From: Akkermansiaceae bacterium UBA985
GTDB taxonomy: Bacteria > Verrucomicrobiota > Verrucomicrobiia > Verrucomicrobiales > Akkermansiaceae
Reading direction: 5' to 3'
Assembly (NCBI GenBank): GCA_002292185.1
Contig: DBBL01000056.1
Location: forward strand, 1 to 15,183
DNA length: 15,183 nt
Shown: piece after piece, positions 15,021 to 15,183 of the stretch
How positions within the stretch are numbered: the first letter of the stretch is position 1
How the letters are laid out: the number at the start of each line of letters is the position of its first letter
Program-made: the position numbers and the translations under genes
Notes under the pieces: model-generated
Seen by the model: the letters and a program-made list of their open reading frames with translations, nothing else
Databases searched by the model: none
Told to the model about the DNA's origin: nothing

Positions 15021-15183
15021 ATGGCACTCATTGTTCAAAAATATGGCGGATCATCCGTGGGAACTCTCGATCGCATCCGCAATGTAGCGGCGAGGATCAA
15101 GCGTGTCCTGGATGAAGGCAATCAAGTCGTCGCTGTGGTTTCGGCCATGGGAGGTGTCACCGACAGACTCCTTGGCATGGCTA
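15021..15183 (+). CDS. lysC: Aspartokinase, N-terminal part (cut by window edge)
   Basis: The first 54 codons of aspartate kinase, which phosphorylates aspartate at the head of the lysine, threonine and methionine pathway. The catalytic N-terminal motif [11 protein letters not shown] (4-14, family KFGGTSVG) is followed by [12 protein letters not shown] and [16 protein letters not shown] (36-51), where aspartokinases have [15 protein letters not shown] residues. The ACT regulatory domains lie outside the window, so its feedback type cannot be judged. ATG at 15021 follows GTAAAC without a Shine-Dalgarno sequence. Divergence from metY fits joint control of methionine supply. Confidence 0.95.
   Translation, partial: MALIVQKYGGSSVGTLDRIRNVAARIKRVLDEGNQVVAVVSAMGGVTDRLLGMA

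Noticed and set aside
1-15183. CRISPR arrays, insertion sequences, integrases, toxin-antitoxin or defence genes
   Set aside because: Looked for on both strands and not seen; the window is made of core-type genes with no sign of recent transfer.

Overview
The window looks like chromosomal DNA from a member of the Verrucomicrobiota, probably the order Verrucomicrobiales. The main reason is the minus-strand block at 7369-1. It has the same order and the same kinds of protein as the Akkermansia muciniphila cluster Amuc_1102 to Amuc_1098: an Ig-like secreted protein, a PilM-type ATPase, the Amuc_1100-type single-pass protein, a second single-pass protein, and a secretin. These identities come from recognition of sequence and gene order, not from a database search, and I cannot name the genus.

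Layout. Positions 7369 to 1 (minus strand) hold a five-gene run that looks like one operon, with gaps of 43-112 bp: Amuc_1102-like, PilM-PilN fusion, Amuc_1100-like (PilO-like), Amuc_1099-like, and a secretin with an N-terminal TPR region that runs off the left edge. Together they describe an envelope-spanning type IV pilus-like alignment complex: cytoplasmic actin-like ring, inner-membrane bitopic proteins, periplasmic Ca-type motif, and outer-membrane secretin. No pilin, assembly or retraction ATPase, PilC-type platform protein or pilotin is present in the window.

Positions 7370-7559 are a divergent promoter region. From 7560 the plus strand carries housekeeping genes: proS (short, archaeal/eukaryotic-type prolyl-tRNA synthetase), accD, folC, a complete MBL/beta-CASP ribonuclease-type protein, and an OmpH/Skp-like periplasmic chaperone. 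The gap after folC holds a degenerate heptamer tandem repeat that includes the folC stop codon.

Positions 14721-13435 (minus) encode O-acetylhomoserine sulfhydrylase (metY), convergent with the OmpH-like gene. It diverges from an aspartokinase gene (starting at 15021, cut by the right edge) across a 299-bp non-coding gap. The two enzymes act on one route, aspartate to homoserine to homocysteine. That gap contains a perfect 2 x 12-bp tandem repeat just ahead of metY.

None of the eleven genes has a convincing Shine-Dalgarno sequence. No tRNA, rRNA, CRISPR array, insertion sequence or prophage gene was seen.
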